DNA of 61,686 nucleotides from Actinophytocola sp. (GTDB lineage: Bacteria > Actinomycetota > Actinomycetes > Mycobacteriales > Pseudonocardiaceae): NCBI RefSeq assembly GCF_009379765.1, contig NZ_WHTD01000033.1:1-61686 (forward strand), in the 5' to 3' direction. Numbering within the stretch: the first letter of the stretch is position 1; each line of letters opens with the position of its first letter. Below are positions 9,223 to 19,900 of the stretch, piece after piece. The notes below the pieces were generated by a model. The model saw only the letters and a list, made by a program, of their open reading frames with translations, was not told the origin of the DNA and did no database searches. Position numbers and translations under genes: made by a program.

Positions 9223-10137
9223 TCAGGACTCGGTGGGGACGGCGGCGAGCCGGTTCTTCGCCGCGTTCTGGGCCTTGTGGTCCGGGCCGTAGCGGTAGAA
9301 GCCCCGGCCGGACTTCTGGCCGTGCAGGCCGGCGTCGGTCATCTGCTTGAGCAGCGGGCAGGGCCGGTACTTGCTGTCCGCGAAGTGCTCGTAGAGCACC
9401 TCGACGCTGTAGAGGATCGTGTCGACGCCGATCAGGTCGGCCGTCTCGAGCGGACCCATCGGGTGACCGAAGCAGCTGCGGAACACCTCGTCGACCGTCT
9501 CGGCGGTGGCGACGCCCTCGTAGACCAGGTAGGCCGCCTCGTTGACGGTGAGCATCAGGACCCGGTTGGACACGAAGCCCGACGCGTCGTTGACGTCGAT
9601 CGGCTTCTTGCCCATCGAGATCACGAGCTGGCGCACCCGCTCCAGCGACTCGGGCGAGGTGTGCACGCCCGGGATCAGCTCGACGGCCGGCTTCATCGGG
9701 ACCGGGTTCATGAAGTGCACGCCGGCGACCTGGGATGGCCGGGTGGTCCACGACGCGATCCGGGTGATCGGCACGGCGGAGGTGTTGGCGACGAACACGG
9801 CGTCGCGCTGGACGATCGCGTCCAGCTTCGGGTACAGGTCCTTCTTGAGCTTCTCGTTCTCGGTGATGTTCTCGATCAGCGCCTCGACGTCGGCCAGCGA
9901 CGCCAGGTCGATGCTGAAGGTGATCCTGGCGAGCACCTCGTCCGCGTCCACCGCCGGGCCACCGAGCATGCGGCTCATCCGGCAGTTCAGCTCGATCTTC
10001 TCGCGCGCGACCTTCAGCACGTCCTCGCTGATGTCGACCAGCACCACGTCGTGCCCGACCTGCCCCAGGTTCTGTGCGACGCCGGCGCCCATCACACCCG
10101 CGCCGACCACGCCAACCCTCACTCCAGAAACGGCCAT
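9223..10137 (-). CDS. fkbK-like: 3-hydroxyacyl-CoA dehydrogenase-like enzyme (FkbK-like)
   Basis: The 304-residue protein has an N-terminal Rossmann fold with GAGVMGAGVA, the catalytic-histidine block GVHFMNPVPMKP, and DASGFVSNRVL leading into the helical C-terminal domain. In this gene context it oxidises the glyceryl-ACP hydroxyl to the aldehyde, before the FkbI-like step. No O-methyltransferase (FkbG) lies in the set or elsewhere in the window, so the unit probably remains hydroxymalonyl-ACP. The ATG at 10137 lies after a 68-bp duplicated tail of the PKS gene. The resulting 78-bp gap is one of the longer ones within this part of the operon. Confidence 0.92.
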   Translation of the reverse strand: MAVSGVRVGVVGAGVMGAGVAQNLGQVGHDVVLVDISEDVLKVAREKIELNCRMSRMLGGPAVDADEVLARITFSIDLASLADVEALIENITENEKLKKDLYPKLDAIVQRDAVFVANTSAVPITRIASWTTRPSQVAGVHFMNPVPMKPAVELIPGVHTSPESLERVRQLVISMGKKPIDVNDASGFVSNRVLMLTVNEAAYLVYEGVATAETVDEVFRSCFGHPMGPLETADLIGVDTILYSVEVLYEHFADSKYRPCPLLKQMTDAGLHGQKSGRGFYRYGPDHKAQNAAKNRLAAVPTES

Positions 10138-10145
10138 CGCGTTCT

Positions 10146-10213
10146 CCCTAACTTGCTAGCTGTGTCTGATTCGTGGCACCGAGCACCGTGCTCAGCTCCC
10201 GGACGGTCGGGTT
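10146..10213 (-). repeat. Out-of-frame duplicate of the 3' end of the last PKS gene (68-bp tandem repeat)
   Basis: Bases 10146-10213 repeat 10214-10281 with substitutions. Both copies contain CTCAGCTCCCGGACGGTCGG on the plus strand and end in a TAG on the gene strand. The real gene end encodes [18 protein letters not shown] and stop. The copy encodes [21 protein letters not shown] and stop. The unit is 68 bp, so the second copy is not in frame with the first and is not translated as an extension. The divergence means that it is not a fresh slippage product. It looks like the end of another ACP gene left by deletion or recombination. Confidence 0.85.
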
Positions 10214-10215
10214 CC

Positions 10216-13200
10216 CTAACTCGCCAACTGTGCTTGGTTGACCGCACCGAGCACGGTGCTCAGCTCCCGGACGGTCGGGTTCTCGATCACGGCGGTGATC
10301 GGGACGCCGCCGTAGGTGGTGCGGATCCGGCCCATCAGCCGTACGGCGGTCAGCGAGTGGCCGCCGAGCTCGAAGAAGTTGTCGTTGGCGCCGACCTTGT
10401 CGATGCCGAGCACCTCGCCCCAGATCTCGGCCACCGCCGTCTCGTGGCCCGGGGCGGGCTCCTCGTACGGAGTGGACAGTGCGGGGCGCTCGTGCCGTGC
10501 CTGCTGTTCCTCGGCTGAGCCGAGGTCCGAGCCGGCGCCGGTCCACGCGGCCAGGCGCGGCGCGAGCGGGCCGGAGGAGATCACCAGCTGGCGCACGCGG
10601 TTCGCGACCGAGAGGGCGCGCTCGAAGATCTCGACGCCCTCGTTCTCGTGCATCCAGTACTCCTTGATCGTGGTCGCCGGCATCGGGTGCTCGGCCTCGT
10701 CCCGCAGGCCCCAGCCCTCCCAGTTGACCGAGATCCACCGGCCGCCCGGCCGCCCGACCGACGCGGCGGCGGCCGGGCGGGCGTAGCCGTCCATACCGGA
10801 GTTCGCGCAGGCGTAGGCGGAGAAACCGAGGCCACCGAGCACGGAGGACAGTGAGGAGACCGTCATCCGCAGCGGGGCGTCCGGCAGCACCTCGTCCAGG
10901 ACGCGGATGCCGTCGATCTTGGGCCGGAAGTGCGCGTCGCACGAGGCGAAGCTCACCGACGGCGCGGGGCCGAACGTGCGGTGGTCGGAGCAGCCCGCGC
11001 CGTGGATGACGAGGTCGACCGCGCCGAACCGCGCCGTCGCCTCGGCGACGACGGCGGCCATCTGGTCGCGTTCGGCGACGTCGGCGGACAGCGCCAGCAC
11101 CTCGGCGCCACGGGCCCGCATCCCTTGCACGGTCCGGATGTGCCGGGCGGCCCGGTCACTCTCGGGGTGGTCGGCGAGGTAGGTGGCCCAGGTGTTCTCG
11201 GGCGGCAGCGCGGTGCGTACGGTGAGCACGAGCCGGGCGCCGCGGGTGGTGGCGAGGTGCTCTGCGAGCACCGCGCCGACGTCGCCGAGGCCGCCGGTGA
11301 TCAGCACGGTCGCGCCGTGCCGCAGGGGGCTTTCGGTCGCCTCGTCGATGCGCAGCTGGTCGTAGGCCTGCACCCAGCGATCCGCGCGGCGCAGCGCCAC
11401 GTGGTCGCGGATCGGCGTGCACGCCTCGGCGATCAGCTCGGCGGCGAGGTCGTCGAGGCCGCGCTCGGCGGCGCAGCTCGCGACGTCCACGTCGACGAGC
11501 CGGCAGCCGAAGTCGGGAATCTCCTGGGCCAGCACCGGGACGAGGCCCACCATCGTCGCATGCTCGGGGTGGTGGACGTCGCCGCCGACGGCCTCGACCG
11601 CGCCGCCGGTGACCAGCACCAGCTCGAGCGGGCCGGGGGTGTTGGTCTCGGCGAGCGCGCCCGCGGCGACCCGGACGGCGTGGAAGCCCAGCCGCTGCGC
11701 CTCATCGAAACCGTCCGCGCCGAGGGTCCACGCGTGGACCGCGGTGCGCGGGCGGCCGAACTCGGACATGACGCGGGTGTAGTCGCAGCGGGAGTTCGGC
11801 TCGACCTCGATGATGTGCAAGTGGTCCTCGGCGGACACATGACGATAGCCGTCGCCTGGCCGGATGAGCACGGTGTCGGCGCCGTGCTCGGCGAGCCGCT
11901 GTGCGGTCCGCTCGCCGAGCTCGTCGGCGGCGAGCACCCACCACGGGCCGCGCTCCGCGGCCGCTACGTCTCTCCGTTGTGTGGGGCGGTTGTGCCACAC
12001 CGGGTGGTAGAACCAGGTCGCGAGGTCGCGCTCCGGGCTCGCGCCGGCTTCCGCCACCATGCCGGAAGCCGGCACCGCGGCGACGGCGGTGAGGCCCGCG
12101 CCGGGCTCGATCCAGTAACGCTTCCGCTGGAACGGGTAGGTGGGCAGGGCGACCCGGCGCCGGTGCCCGTCGTGCAGCGTGGACCAGTCGATCTCCACAC
12201 CGGACAGCCACTGCTCGACGGCGGCGTTCGCGCTGGTGGCGATCACCGCCTCGGCGGCCGACGAGGTGGCGTTCGGGGTCGCGCGGCGGATGAGCTCCGG
12301 GTCGGCGAGCGCGGCCACCGCTTCGGCCACGTCACCGGCGATCACCGCGAGCCGGTTGGTGAACCCGGTCCGGCTGGCCTGCAACGTGAACGCGACGTCG
12401 GCGAGGTCGGCGTCCGGCGTGTCCACGAGGTACCCGCGGAGCGCCTCGGCGGCCGCGTCGAGCGCCTCGGCCGTGCGGGCGGAGAGGACCAGTGCGTGCG
12501 GGCCGGGCTGGGCCGGGCGCTCCTCCCGCTCGGCTTCCTCGATGACCACGTGCGCGTTGGTGCCGCCGAGCCCGAACGAGCTGACCCCGGCCCGGCGCGG
12601 GTGCGCGCCGCGCTCCCATGGCTGGTTCTCCGTGAGCACGGTGAACTTCGCGCCCGCGGCGGCGAGCGCGGGGTTGGGGTTGCGGTAGTTGCGGGTGCCG
12701 GGCAGCAGCGCCCGGTCCACCGCCAGCGACGCGCGGATCAGGCCCGCGACGCCGGACGCGCGGTCCAGGTGGCCCACGGACGGTTTGAGCGAGGCCAGCA
12801 CCGTCGGCGTCGCGCCGTCGTGGTCGGCGAAGGCCCGGTCCATCGCGGCGAGCTCGACGGAGTCGCCGAGGTTGGTGCCCGTCGCATGGCACTCGACGTA
12901 GCCGATCGTGCTCGGCTCGACGTCGGCGACCTCGTGCGCGTAGGCGATCACGTCGGTCTGGCCGTCCGAGCCGGGCGCGGTGAAGCCCGCCTTGTTGCGT
13001 CCGTCGTTGTTGGACGCCGAGCCGAGGACGACGGCGTAGACGTGGTCGCCGTCGCGCTTCGCGTCGGACAGCCGCTTCATGACGACCACGCCGACGCCGT
13101 TGCCGATGACGCTGCCCGCGGCGTCCGCGTCGAAGCTGCGGACCGTGCCGTCGGCGGAGACGATGCCGCCCTCCTCGTAGACGTACCCGGTGGCCTGCGG

Positions 13201-13845
13201 GACCTCCAGCGACGCGCCGCCGGCGAGCGCCACGTCGCTGTCGTAGGTGAGCAGGCTCTGGATGCCGAGGTGCACGGCGACGAGCGAGGTGGAGCAGAAG
13301 CTCTGCACGGCCACCGCGGGGCCGGTGAGGCCGAGCTTGTAGCTGACCGTGTTGGACAGCGAGTCGCTGTTGTTGCCCACCGCCCACTGGACTTCCGGCG
13401 TGGTGGCCATGATGTCCGGCCGGGTCCGCACGTTCGCGAAGCCGTACTTGGACAAGCCGCAGCCGGAGAACACGCCGACCCTGCCGGGCACCTTGTTCGG
13501 CTGGTAGCCGGCGATCTCCAGGGCCTCCCACGAGCACTCGAGGAACAGCCGGTGCTGCGGGTCGGTGACCTCGGCCTCGCGCGGGCTGAACCCGAAGAAC
13601 GCCGCGTCGAAGTGCTCGATGTCGTTCAGCGGCGCGCCGCGGCGGACGTAGCGCGGGTCGGCCAGCAGGGCCGGGTCCACGCCGGCCGCCATCAGCTCCT
13701 CGTCGCTGATGTCCCGGATCCCCTGTACTCCCGCGACGAGGTTCGCCCAGAACCGCTCGACGTCGTCGGCGCCGGGAAACCGCCCGGACATCCCGACGAC
13801 GGCAACCACGGAGTCGTCGTCGCGGCTGCTGTCCTGATCACTCAT
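10216..13845 (-). CDS. PKS protein E, module 8: KS-(AT deleted)-KR-ACP
   Basis: The 1209-residue protein has KS8 at about residues 14-432, with active cysteine in [11 protein letters not shown], histidine in VECHATGT and lysine/histidine in LKPSVGH. The KS-to-AT linker ends near [10 protein letters not shown], and the post-AT motif [12 protein letters not shown] follows at about 570, with no acyltransferase between them. KR8 is at about 846-1030 ([17 protein letters not shown]; Tyr and Asn in FSAYACANS). The ACP is at about 1163 ([13 protein letters not shown]). There is no thioesterase. The start is taken as the ATG at 13845 because GTGAGGGAAGCA in front of it serves as ribosome binding site; a GTG at 13857 is the alternative. 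The N-terminus is short and acidic. It needs extender units from elsewhere. Confidence 0.92.
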   Translation of the reverse strand: MSDQDSSRDDDSVVAVVGMSGRFPGADDVERFWANLVAGVQGIRDISDEELMAAGVDPALLADPRYVRRGAPLNDIEHFDAAFFGFSPREAEVTDPQHRLFLECSWEALEIAGYQPNKVPGRVGVFSGCGLSKYGFANVRTRPDIMATTPEVQWAVGNNSDSLSNTVSYKLGLTGPAVAVQSFCSTSLVAVHLGIQSLLTYDSDVALAGGASLEVPQATGYVYEEGGIVSADGTVRSFDADAAGSVIGNGVGVVVMKRLSDAKRDGDHVYAVVLGSASNNDGRNKAGFTAPGSDGQTDVIAYAHEVADVEPSTIGYVECHATGTNLGDSVELAAMDRAFADHDGATPTVLASLKPSVGHLDRASGVAGLIRASLAVDRALLPGTRNYRNPNPALAAAGAKFTVLTENQPWERGAHPRRAGVSSFGLGGTNAHVVIEEAEREERPAQPGPHALVLSARTAEALDAAAEALRGYLVDTPDADLADVAFTLQASRTGFTNRLAVIAGDVAEAVAALADPELIRRATPNATSSAAEAVIATSANAAVEQWLSGVEIDWSTLHDGHRRRVALPTYPFQRKRYWIEPGAGLTAVAAVPASGMVAEAGASPERDLATWFYHPVWHNRPTQRRDVAAAERGPWWVLAADELGERTAQRLAEHGADTVLIRPGDGYRHVSAEDHLHIIEVEPNSRCDYTRVMSEFGRPRTAVHAWTLGADGFDEAQRLGFHAVRVAAGALAETNTPGPLELVLVTGGAVEAVGGDVHHPEHATMVGLVPVLAQEIPDFGCRLVDVDVASCAAERGLDDLAAELIAEACTPIRDHVALRRADRWVQAYDQLRIDEATESPLRHGATVLITGGLGDVGAVLAEHLATTRGARLVLTVRTALPPENTWATYLADHPESDRAARHIRTVQGMRARGAEVLALSADVAERDQMAAVVAEATARFGAVDLVIHGAGCSDHRTFGPAPSVSFASCDAHFRPKIDGIRVLDEVLPDAPLRMTVSSLSSVLGGLGFSAYACANSGMDGYARPAAAASVGRPGGRWISVNWEGWGLRDEAEHPMPATTIKEYWMHENEGVEIFERALSVANRVRQLVISSGPLAPRLAAWTGAGSDLGSAEEQQARHERPALSTPYEEPAPGHETAVAEIWGEVLGIDKVGANDNFFELGGHSLTAVRLMGRIRTTYGGVPITAVIENPTVRELSTVLGAVNQAQLAS

Positions 13846-13944
13846 TGCTTCCCTCACCGCCGCATTCGTCGTGTCGTGACCGATTCGGGCCGCCAGATAG
13901 AACGTAGGTCGGGCGGTCCACCCAGCGGCCCACTCGCCGGTAAC

Positions 13945-16900
13945 TCATGCCGCCTTACCTCGCTTGCGGAGGTTGGCCTTGCGGCTCGCGCTGCGGTCGC
14001 GGCGCTCGGCTGCCTTGTCCACATCGGACTCGGCCACCGCGGACGCGTCGAGCAGGCGGGCCAGGGCGCCCACGGTCGGGGCCTCGTACAGCACGTGCGG
14101 GGCCAGTTCGTCGATGCCGAGCCGGCGCCGAATGCGGATCATGATCTCCACGCCGACCAGCGAGTTGCCGCCCAGCTCGAAGAAGTTGTCCTCGGTGCCG
14201 ACCTGCTGCAGCCCCAGCAGGTCCGCCCACACGTCCGCGATCGCGGTCTCCACCTCGCCAGCAGGCGCGACGTACGCGGTGTTCAGCTCCGGCCTCGGGT
14301 GCCGCCCGCTGCCGCCTGCCTCGGCGGTGTGCGCGGCGACCGCGAGGTCGACGGTGAACATCCCGCTGGCGGCGACCATGCCGGCGAAGTCCTGCGTGCT
14401 GACCACGACCAGCGGCTGGTCGCTGGCGAGCGCCCGCTGGAACGAGCGCCACCCCGCGTCGAAGCCGATGCCGAACGTCTTGCGGAAGCCGCGGAAGAAG
14501 TCCTGCACGTCGTTGCTGTAGCCGGTCAGGCCCGACGCCCAGGCGTTCCACTCCCACTCGCCCCAGTTGATCGCGATGGTCCGCGGGCCGTCGGGCCGCC
14601 CCGCCGCCTGGAGGGCGTAGGAGTCGAGGAACGCGTTCGCGGCGCAGTAGTCGACCTGGCCGGGACCACCGCCGGTCGACGAGGTGATCGAGGAGAACAG
14701 GGCGATGAAGTCCACCGGGTTGTCCGGGCCGAGGTCGCGCACCGCCCGGTCGATCGCCAGGGTCCCGGCGACCTTCGGGTTCAGGACCTTCTCGATCTCC
14801 GCGCGGGTCTTGAACTGCATCAGGCCAACGCCGGGCAGGCCGGCGGCGTGGAGCACGCCGTTGAGCCCGCCGAACCTCGTGACCGCGGCGCGGACCGCGG
14901 CGTCCACATCGGACTGACTGCCCACGTCGCCGGTGACGATCTCGACCTCGGCGCCCAACTCCTCGAGCGTGCGCACGCCTTCCAGGCGGCGGCGCACCTC
15001 GTCCTTGACATCGGGCTTCGCGAGCACGGCGTCCCAGGTGTCGCGGGGCGGCAGCCCGGTGCGGCCGAACAGCACCAGCTTGGCGTGGAACTCCCGGGCG
15101 AGGCCCTCGGCCATCGCGAGGCCGATGCCGCCGAGACCGCCGGTGACCAGGTAGACCCCGTTCTCCCGCAACAGGTCCGTACGCTCGCGCGACTCCAGCT
15201 GCTCGAAGTCGGGCACCCAGCGCCGGCCCCGGCGAAGCGCCACCAGTGCCTCGGTGGCGGCGTCGCCGACCTCGACCGCGAGCGCGGCCACGAGACGGTC
15301 GGGGTTCGCCAGCTCGGCCGGGTCGAGGTCGACCAGCCGGCAGCGGGTGCCGGGGTACTCGACCGGCACCAGCCGGACCGGGCCGAGCAGGGTGGCGTTC
15401 TCCGCGTCGACGTCCTCGGCACCGGTGACCTGCTGGCTGCCGGCGGTGACGATGTCGAGCGCCCACTTCTCCGCGCCGAGGTCACTGGCCGCCTGAGCGA
15501 GGGCCACGAGCGTGTGGATGCCCCGCTCGACGGCACTACCGGACAGCGACCACAGGTGCACCACGCGTTCGGGCAGGCCAGGGCCGTCCCGCAGCTCGCG
15601 CAGCATGGCTTTGAGGTCGGCGTTCTCCCCCGGGCGCACGGTGTACCCGGCGGTGTGCTCCCCGCTGCCCGAGGCGAACTCGCTGCCCGGGCGGACGAGC
15701 ACGGCCGTGCCGGGGAGCCGCTCGACCAGCGGGCCGCTCACCGCGTCCGCCGCACCGGTGTCGGTGAACACCAGCCAGCGCGCGGTCGGCAGCTTCGCCG
15801 CCCGGGGCGCGGTCTGCCGCCAGACCGGCGCGTGCAGCCAGTCGGCCTCCGGCAGGAGCGGCATCGAGGTCAGTGCCGCGGCCGGGTTCTCCGCGTCGGA
15901 CAGGCCGGTCGAGCCGGCCGCGCTGATCAGGTCCGCGCCGAACGCGGGCTTGCGCTCGGTGCGGGCCGGCTCCAGCCAGTAGTCCTTGCGCTGGAACGGG
16001 TACGCGGGCAGCGGCACCCGGCGCAGCGGCCGGCCGGCCTGCAGCGCGGCCCAGTCGATCGGCACGCCGGTGAGCCACAGCTGGCCGACCGCCTCGGTGA
16101 GCACCCGGTCGTCCGGGCGCGGGTCGGCCGACGCGGGCAGCGCCGCCATCACCAGCGGCCAGCGCTTCTGCACGCAGGCCGGGTGCACCCGGGTCATCGC
16201 GGACAGCGACTGGCCCGGCCCGATCTCCAGCAGCGCCGGGTCGGGGTCGGCGAGCAGTGTGGTCAGCCCGTCGGCGAACCGGACCGGCGAGCACATGTGC
16301 CGGGCCCAGTACTCCGGCGCGGTGACCAGCTCCTCGGTGGCGCGCTCGCCGGTCACGTTGGACACATACGGCAGCTTCGGTGCCTGGGGCTCGATGTTCG
16401 CGGTGACCCAGGCGACCAGCTCGTCCCTGGCCGGCTCCAGCATCCGGGTGTGGAAGGCGTGTGTGGTCAGGAGCTTCGTGCTGGGAATGTCCTGCTGGGA
16501 CAGTCGCAGCGCGAACTCGTCGATTCGCGCGGTCTCGCCGCCGACCACGGTGATCTCCGGGCCGTTGACCGCGGAGACGTCGAGGCCGGCGGCGAAGAGG
16601 TCCGCGAAGTCGCGGCGCAGCGCCTCGGGCGCCCGCGGCACGGCCAGCATCGACCCGCCGGGGAGCTTGGCGATCAGCCGTGCGCGGTAGGCCACCAGGC
16701 GCAGTGCCTCGGGCAGCGTGAGCACGCCGGCGAGGGTCGCGGCGACGTACTCGCCGAGGCTGTAGCCGAGCATCAGGTTCGGCGTCAGGCCCCAGCTCAT
16801 CAGCAGGCGCGCGACCGCGTACTCGGCGACGAACACCGCGGGCTGGGCCAGCTCGGTGCGGGCGAGCGCGGCCCGGTTCGGGTCCTCCGGCGCCGCCGCC

Positions 16901-19900
16901 CGGCCCAGCATCGCGAGCAGCGAGTCCTGCTGGCCGGCCGAGGAGGTGCGCGGCGCGGTGAGCAGCGGCACCAGGTCCACGCCGAGCTCCTCGCGCAGCA
17001 CCGCCGCGCACTCGTCCACAACGGACCGCAGCGCCGGCTCGCGCCGGTACAGCTCGGCGATCATGCCGGGGAAGTGCTCGCCGACCCCGGCGAACATGAA
17101 GCTCACCGGCCGCTCCCGGGTCGGGTCGGCGCGCACGAGCAGCCCGGGCGGCGCCGGGTTGTCGGCCGCGGCGTTGGCGGTCACGTCCGAGGTCATGTCG
17201 GTGACCAGGACCCGGCGGTGCTCGAAGGTCTCCCGGCCGGTCTGCAGCGTGCCGGCCACGTCCGCCAGCGCGAGGTCGGACTTGGCCGCCAGGTGCTCGA
17301 CCAGCCGGCCGATCGACTCGTTCGCGGTGGTCTCGCTCTTGCCGGACACCGTGATCAGCTCGTAGCGCCGGTCCGGGCCGCCGTCGCCCTTGCCCGGCAG
17401 CGGGGCCGGGGCCTCCTCGAGGATGACGTGCACGTTGGTGCCGCCCATGCCGAGTGCGTTGACCCCGGCGATCCGCTTGCGGCCCTCCGGAACGTCCCAG
17501 TCGGACAGCTCGGTGTTGACGTAGAACGGGCTGTTCTCGAAGTCGATCTCCGGGCTCGGTGTCTCGAAGTTCAGGCTCGCCGGGATCTGCTTGTTGCGCA
17601 ACGCGAGCGCGGTCTTGATCAGTCCGGTGGCGCCCGCGGCCGCGGCGAGGTGGCCGATGTTGGTCTTCACCGAGCCGATCGGGCAGTACTGCTTCTCCTC
17701 GGTGTCACCGAACGCCTTGGTCAGCGCGGCGACCTCGATCGGGTCGCCGAGCGGGGTGGCGGTGCCGTGCGCCTCGATGTAGCCGACGTCCTCGGGTCGC
17801 ACGCCGGCGTTGCGCATGGCGTCGACGACGACCGCGGCCTGGCCGACGACGCTCGGCGCGGTGTAGCCGACCTTCAGCGAGCCGTCGTTGTTGATGGCGG
17901 AGCCGCGGATCACCGCGATGATCTCGTCGCCGTCGCGCTGGGCGTCGGCGAGCCGCTTGACCAGCACGACGCCCGCGCCGTCGCCGAACATCGTGCCGTT
18001 GGCGGCCGCGTCGAACGTGCGGACGTGGCCGTCGGAGGACTCCATGCCGCCCGGCACGTGCAGGTGGCCGACCCGGTCCGGGGTGTGGATCGAGACGCCG
18101 CCGGCGAGCGCGAGCTCGCACTCGTCGTGCCGCAGGCTCTGGCAGGCCAGGTGCAGCGCCACCAGCGCGGTGGAGCAGAACGTCTGCACGGTCAGGCTCG
18201 GGCCGTCGAGGCCGAGCTTGTAGGAGACCTTGGTGGCGAGCGAGTCCTTGTCGTTGCCGATGACGAACTGGTATGCGTCGGCCTCGCCGACCTCCTGCGG
18301 GTTGGCGTTGGCGGCCATCATCATCCGCATCATGTAGGTGCTGATGTTGGTGCCGCCGAACACGCCGACCCGGCCGCGGTGGTCCCCGGCGCCGTAGCCG
18401 CCCTGCTCGAGCACCTCCCAGCAGCACTCCATGAAGATCCGGTGCTGCGGGTCGGTGATCTCCGCCTCGCGCGGCGAGAAGCCGAAGAAGCCGGCGTCGA
18501 AGCCACGGACGTTGTCGAGCACCGGGCGCCTCGGCACGTAGGTCGGGGCGGTCGCGATGTCCGCGGGCACCCCGTTCGCGAGCAACTCCTCCTCGGTGAA
18601 CGTGGTCACCGCCTCGACGCCGTCACGCAGGTTGCGCCAGAACTGGTCCACCGTGGGCGCGCCGGGGAACCGGCCGGTCATCCCGATGATCGCGATGGCC
18701 TCGCGGTAGTCGCGGCCGACCGGGCCCTCCTCCCGCACCGGCTCGGTCACCTGGACCTTCCTGGGCGCGGGCTTGGCCTTCGGCTTGGGCGCGGCGGCGC
18801 CCTTCTGCTCGACCAGCGTGGCCATCGCGTGGACGGTCGGCGCCTCGAACAGGTTCACCGCGGACACGGCGACCCCGGTGACCTTCTGGATCCGCTTCAC
18901 CATCTGCAGCCCCATGAGCGAGGTGCCGCCGAGGTCGAAGAAGTTGTCCCGGGCGCCGACGCCGTCGATGCCCAGCATGTCCTCCCACACCTCGGCGAGC
19001 TGGCGCTGCCGCTCCCCGGTCGGGGGCACGAACTCCTGGGCGAGCGTGGGCCGCGGCATGCGGGCGCCGACCGACTTCGGCTCGTCGGCGGTGTCCTTCA
19101 CCAGCCACTGGGTGATCCGTTTGGGCAGCTCGCCCGCGCTGATCACGGTGCGCGGCACGGGGTTGGCGAGCACCGCGTCGAACGCGGCGAGCGCCTCGGT
19201 CTCGGTCATCGAGTACTCGACCATCGACGCGCCGAGGTCGCCGATGCCGCCGCCGTCGACCATCTCGGCGGTGGAGGTCCAGGTGTCCCAGTTGATCGCG
19301 GCCCAGCGGGTGGCCTCGCCGCGGTGGCGGTAGGGCACGGCGTCGAGGTAGGTGTTCGCGGCGACGTAGGCGGCGAAGCCGATGCCGCCGAGCACCGAGG
19401 ACATCGAGGAGAACAGCACGCAGAAGTCGACCGGGTGGTCGGCGAGCACGCGCTCGATGGCGGCGGTGCCGCGGGTCTTGCCGCCGGCGAGGTGGATCGC
19501 GACGGACTCCTCGCGCAGGTCGGAGATCGGGCCGAAGGTGCTGGCGTCGGTGACCGCGGCGAGGTGCACGACGCCGTCGAGCCGGCCGTGCGTGGCCGTG
19601 ACCTGCTCGACGAGCGCCCGCAGCTGGGCCTCGTCGGTGACGTCCGCGGCCGCGGGGATCGCGTTGACCCCGTTCTCGCGCAAGCGCTGCACGCCGGCGA
19701 CCCGGGTGGCGAGCGACTTCGCCTCGCCGTCGGGCGCGATCGCGGCCCACCCGTCCTCCGGCGGCAGGCCACCGCGGCCGACGAGCACCGTGGTGACGCC
19801 CTTCGCGGCGGCGCCGAGGTGGCCGGCGATCAGCTGGCCGACCGGGCCGAGCCCGCCGGTGACGAGGTAGACGCCGCCGTCGACGATCTCGATCGGGGCC

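Noticed and set aside
5215..10137. Expected O-methyltransferase (FkbG-like) for methoxymalonyl-ACP
   Set aside because: No SAM-binding GxGxG methyltransferase motif was found in any gene of the window, so hydroxymalonyl is the more likely unit.
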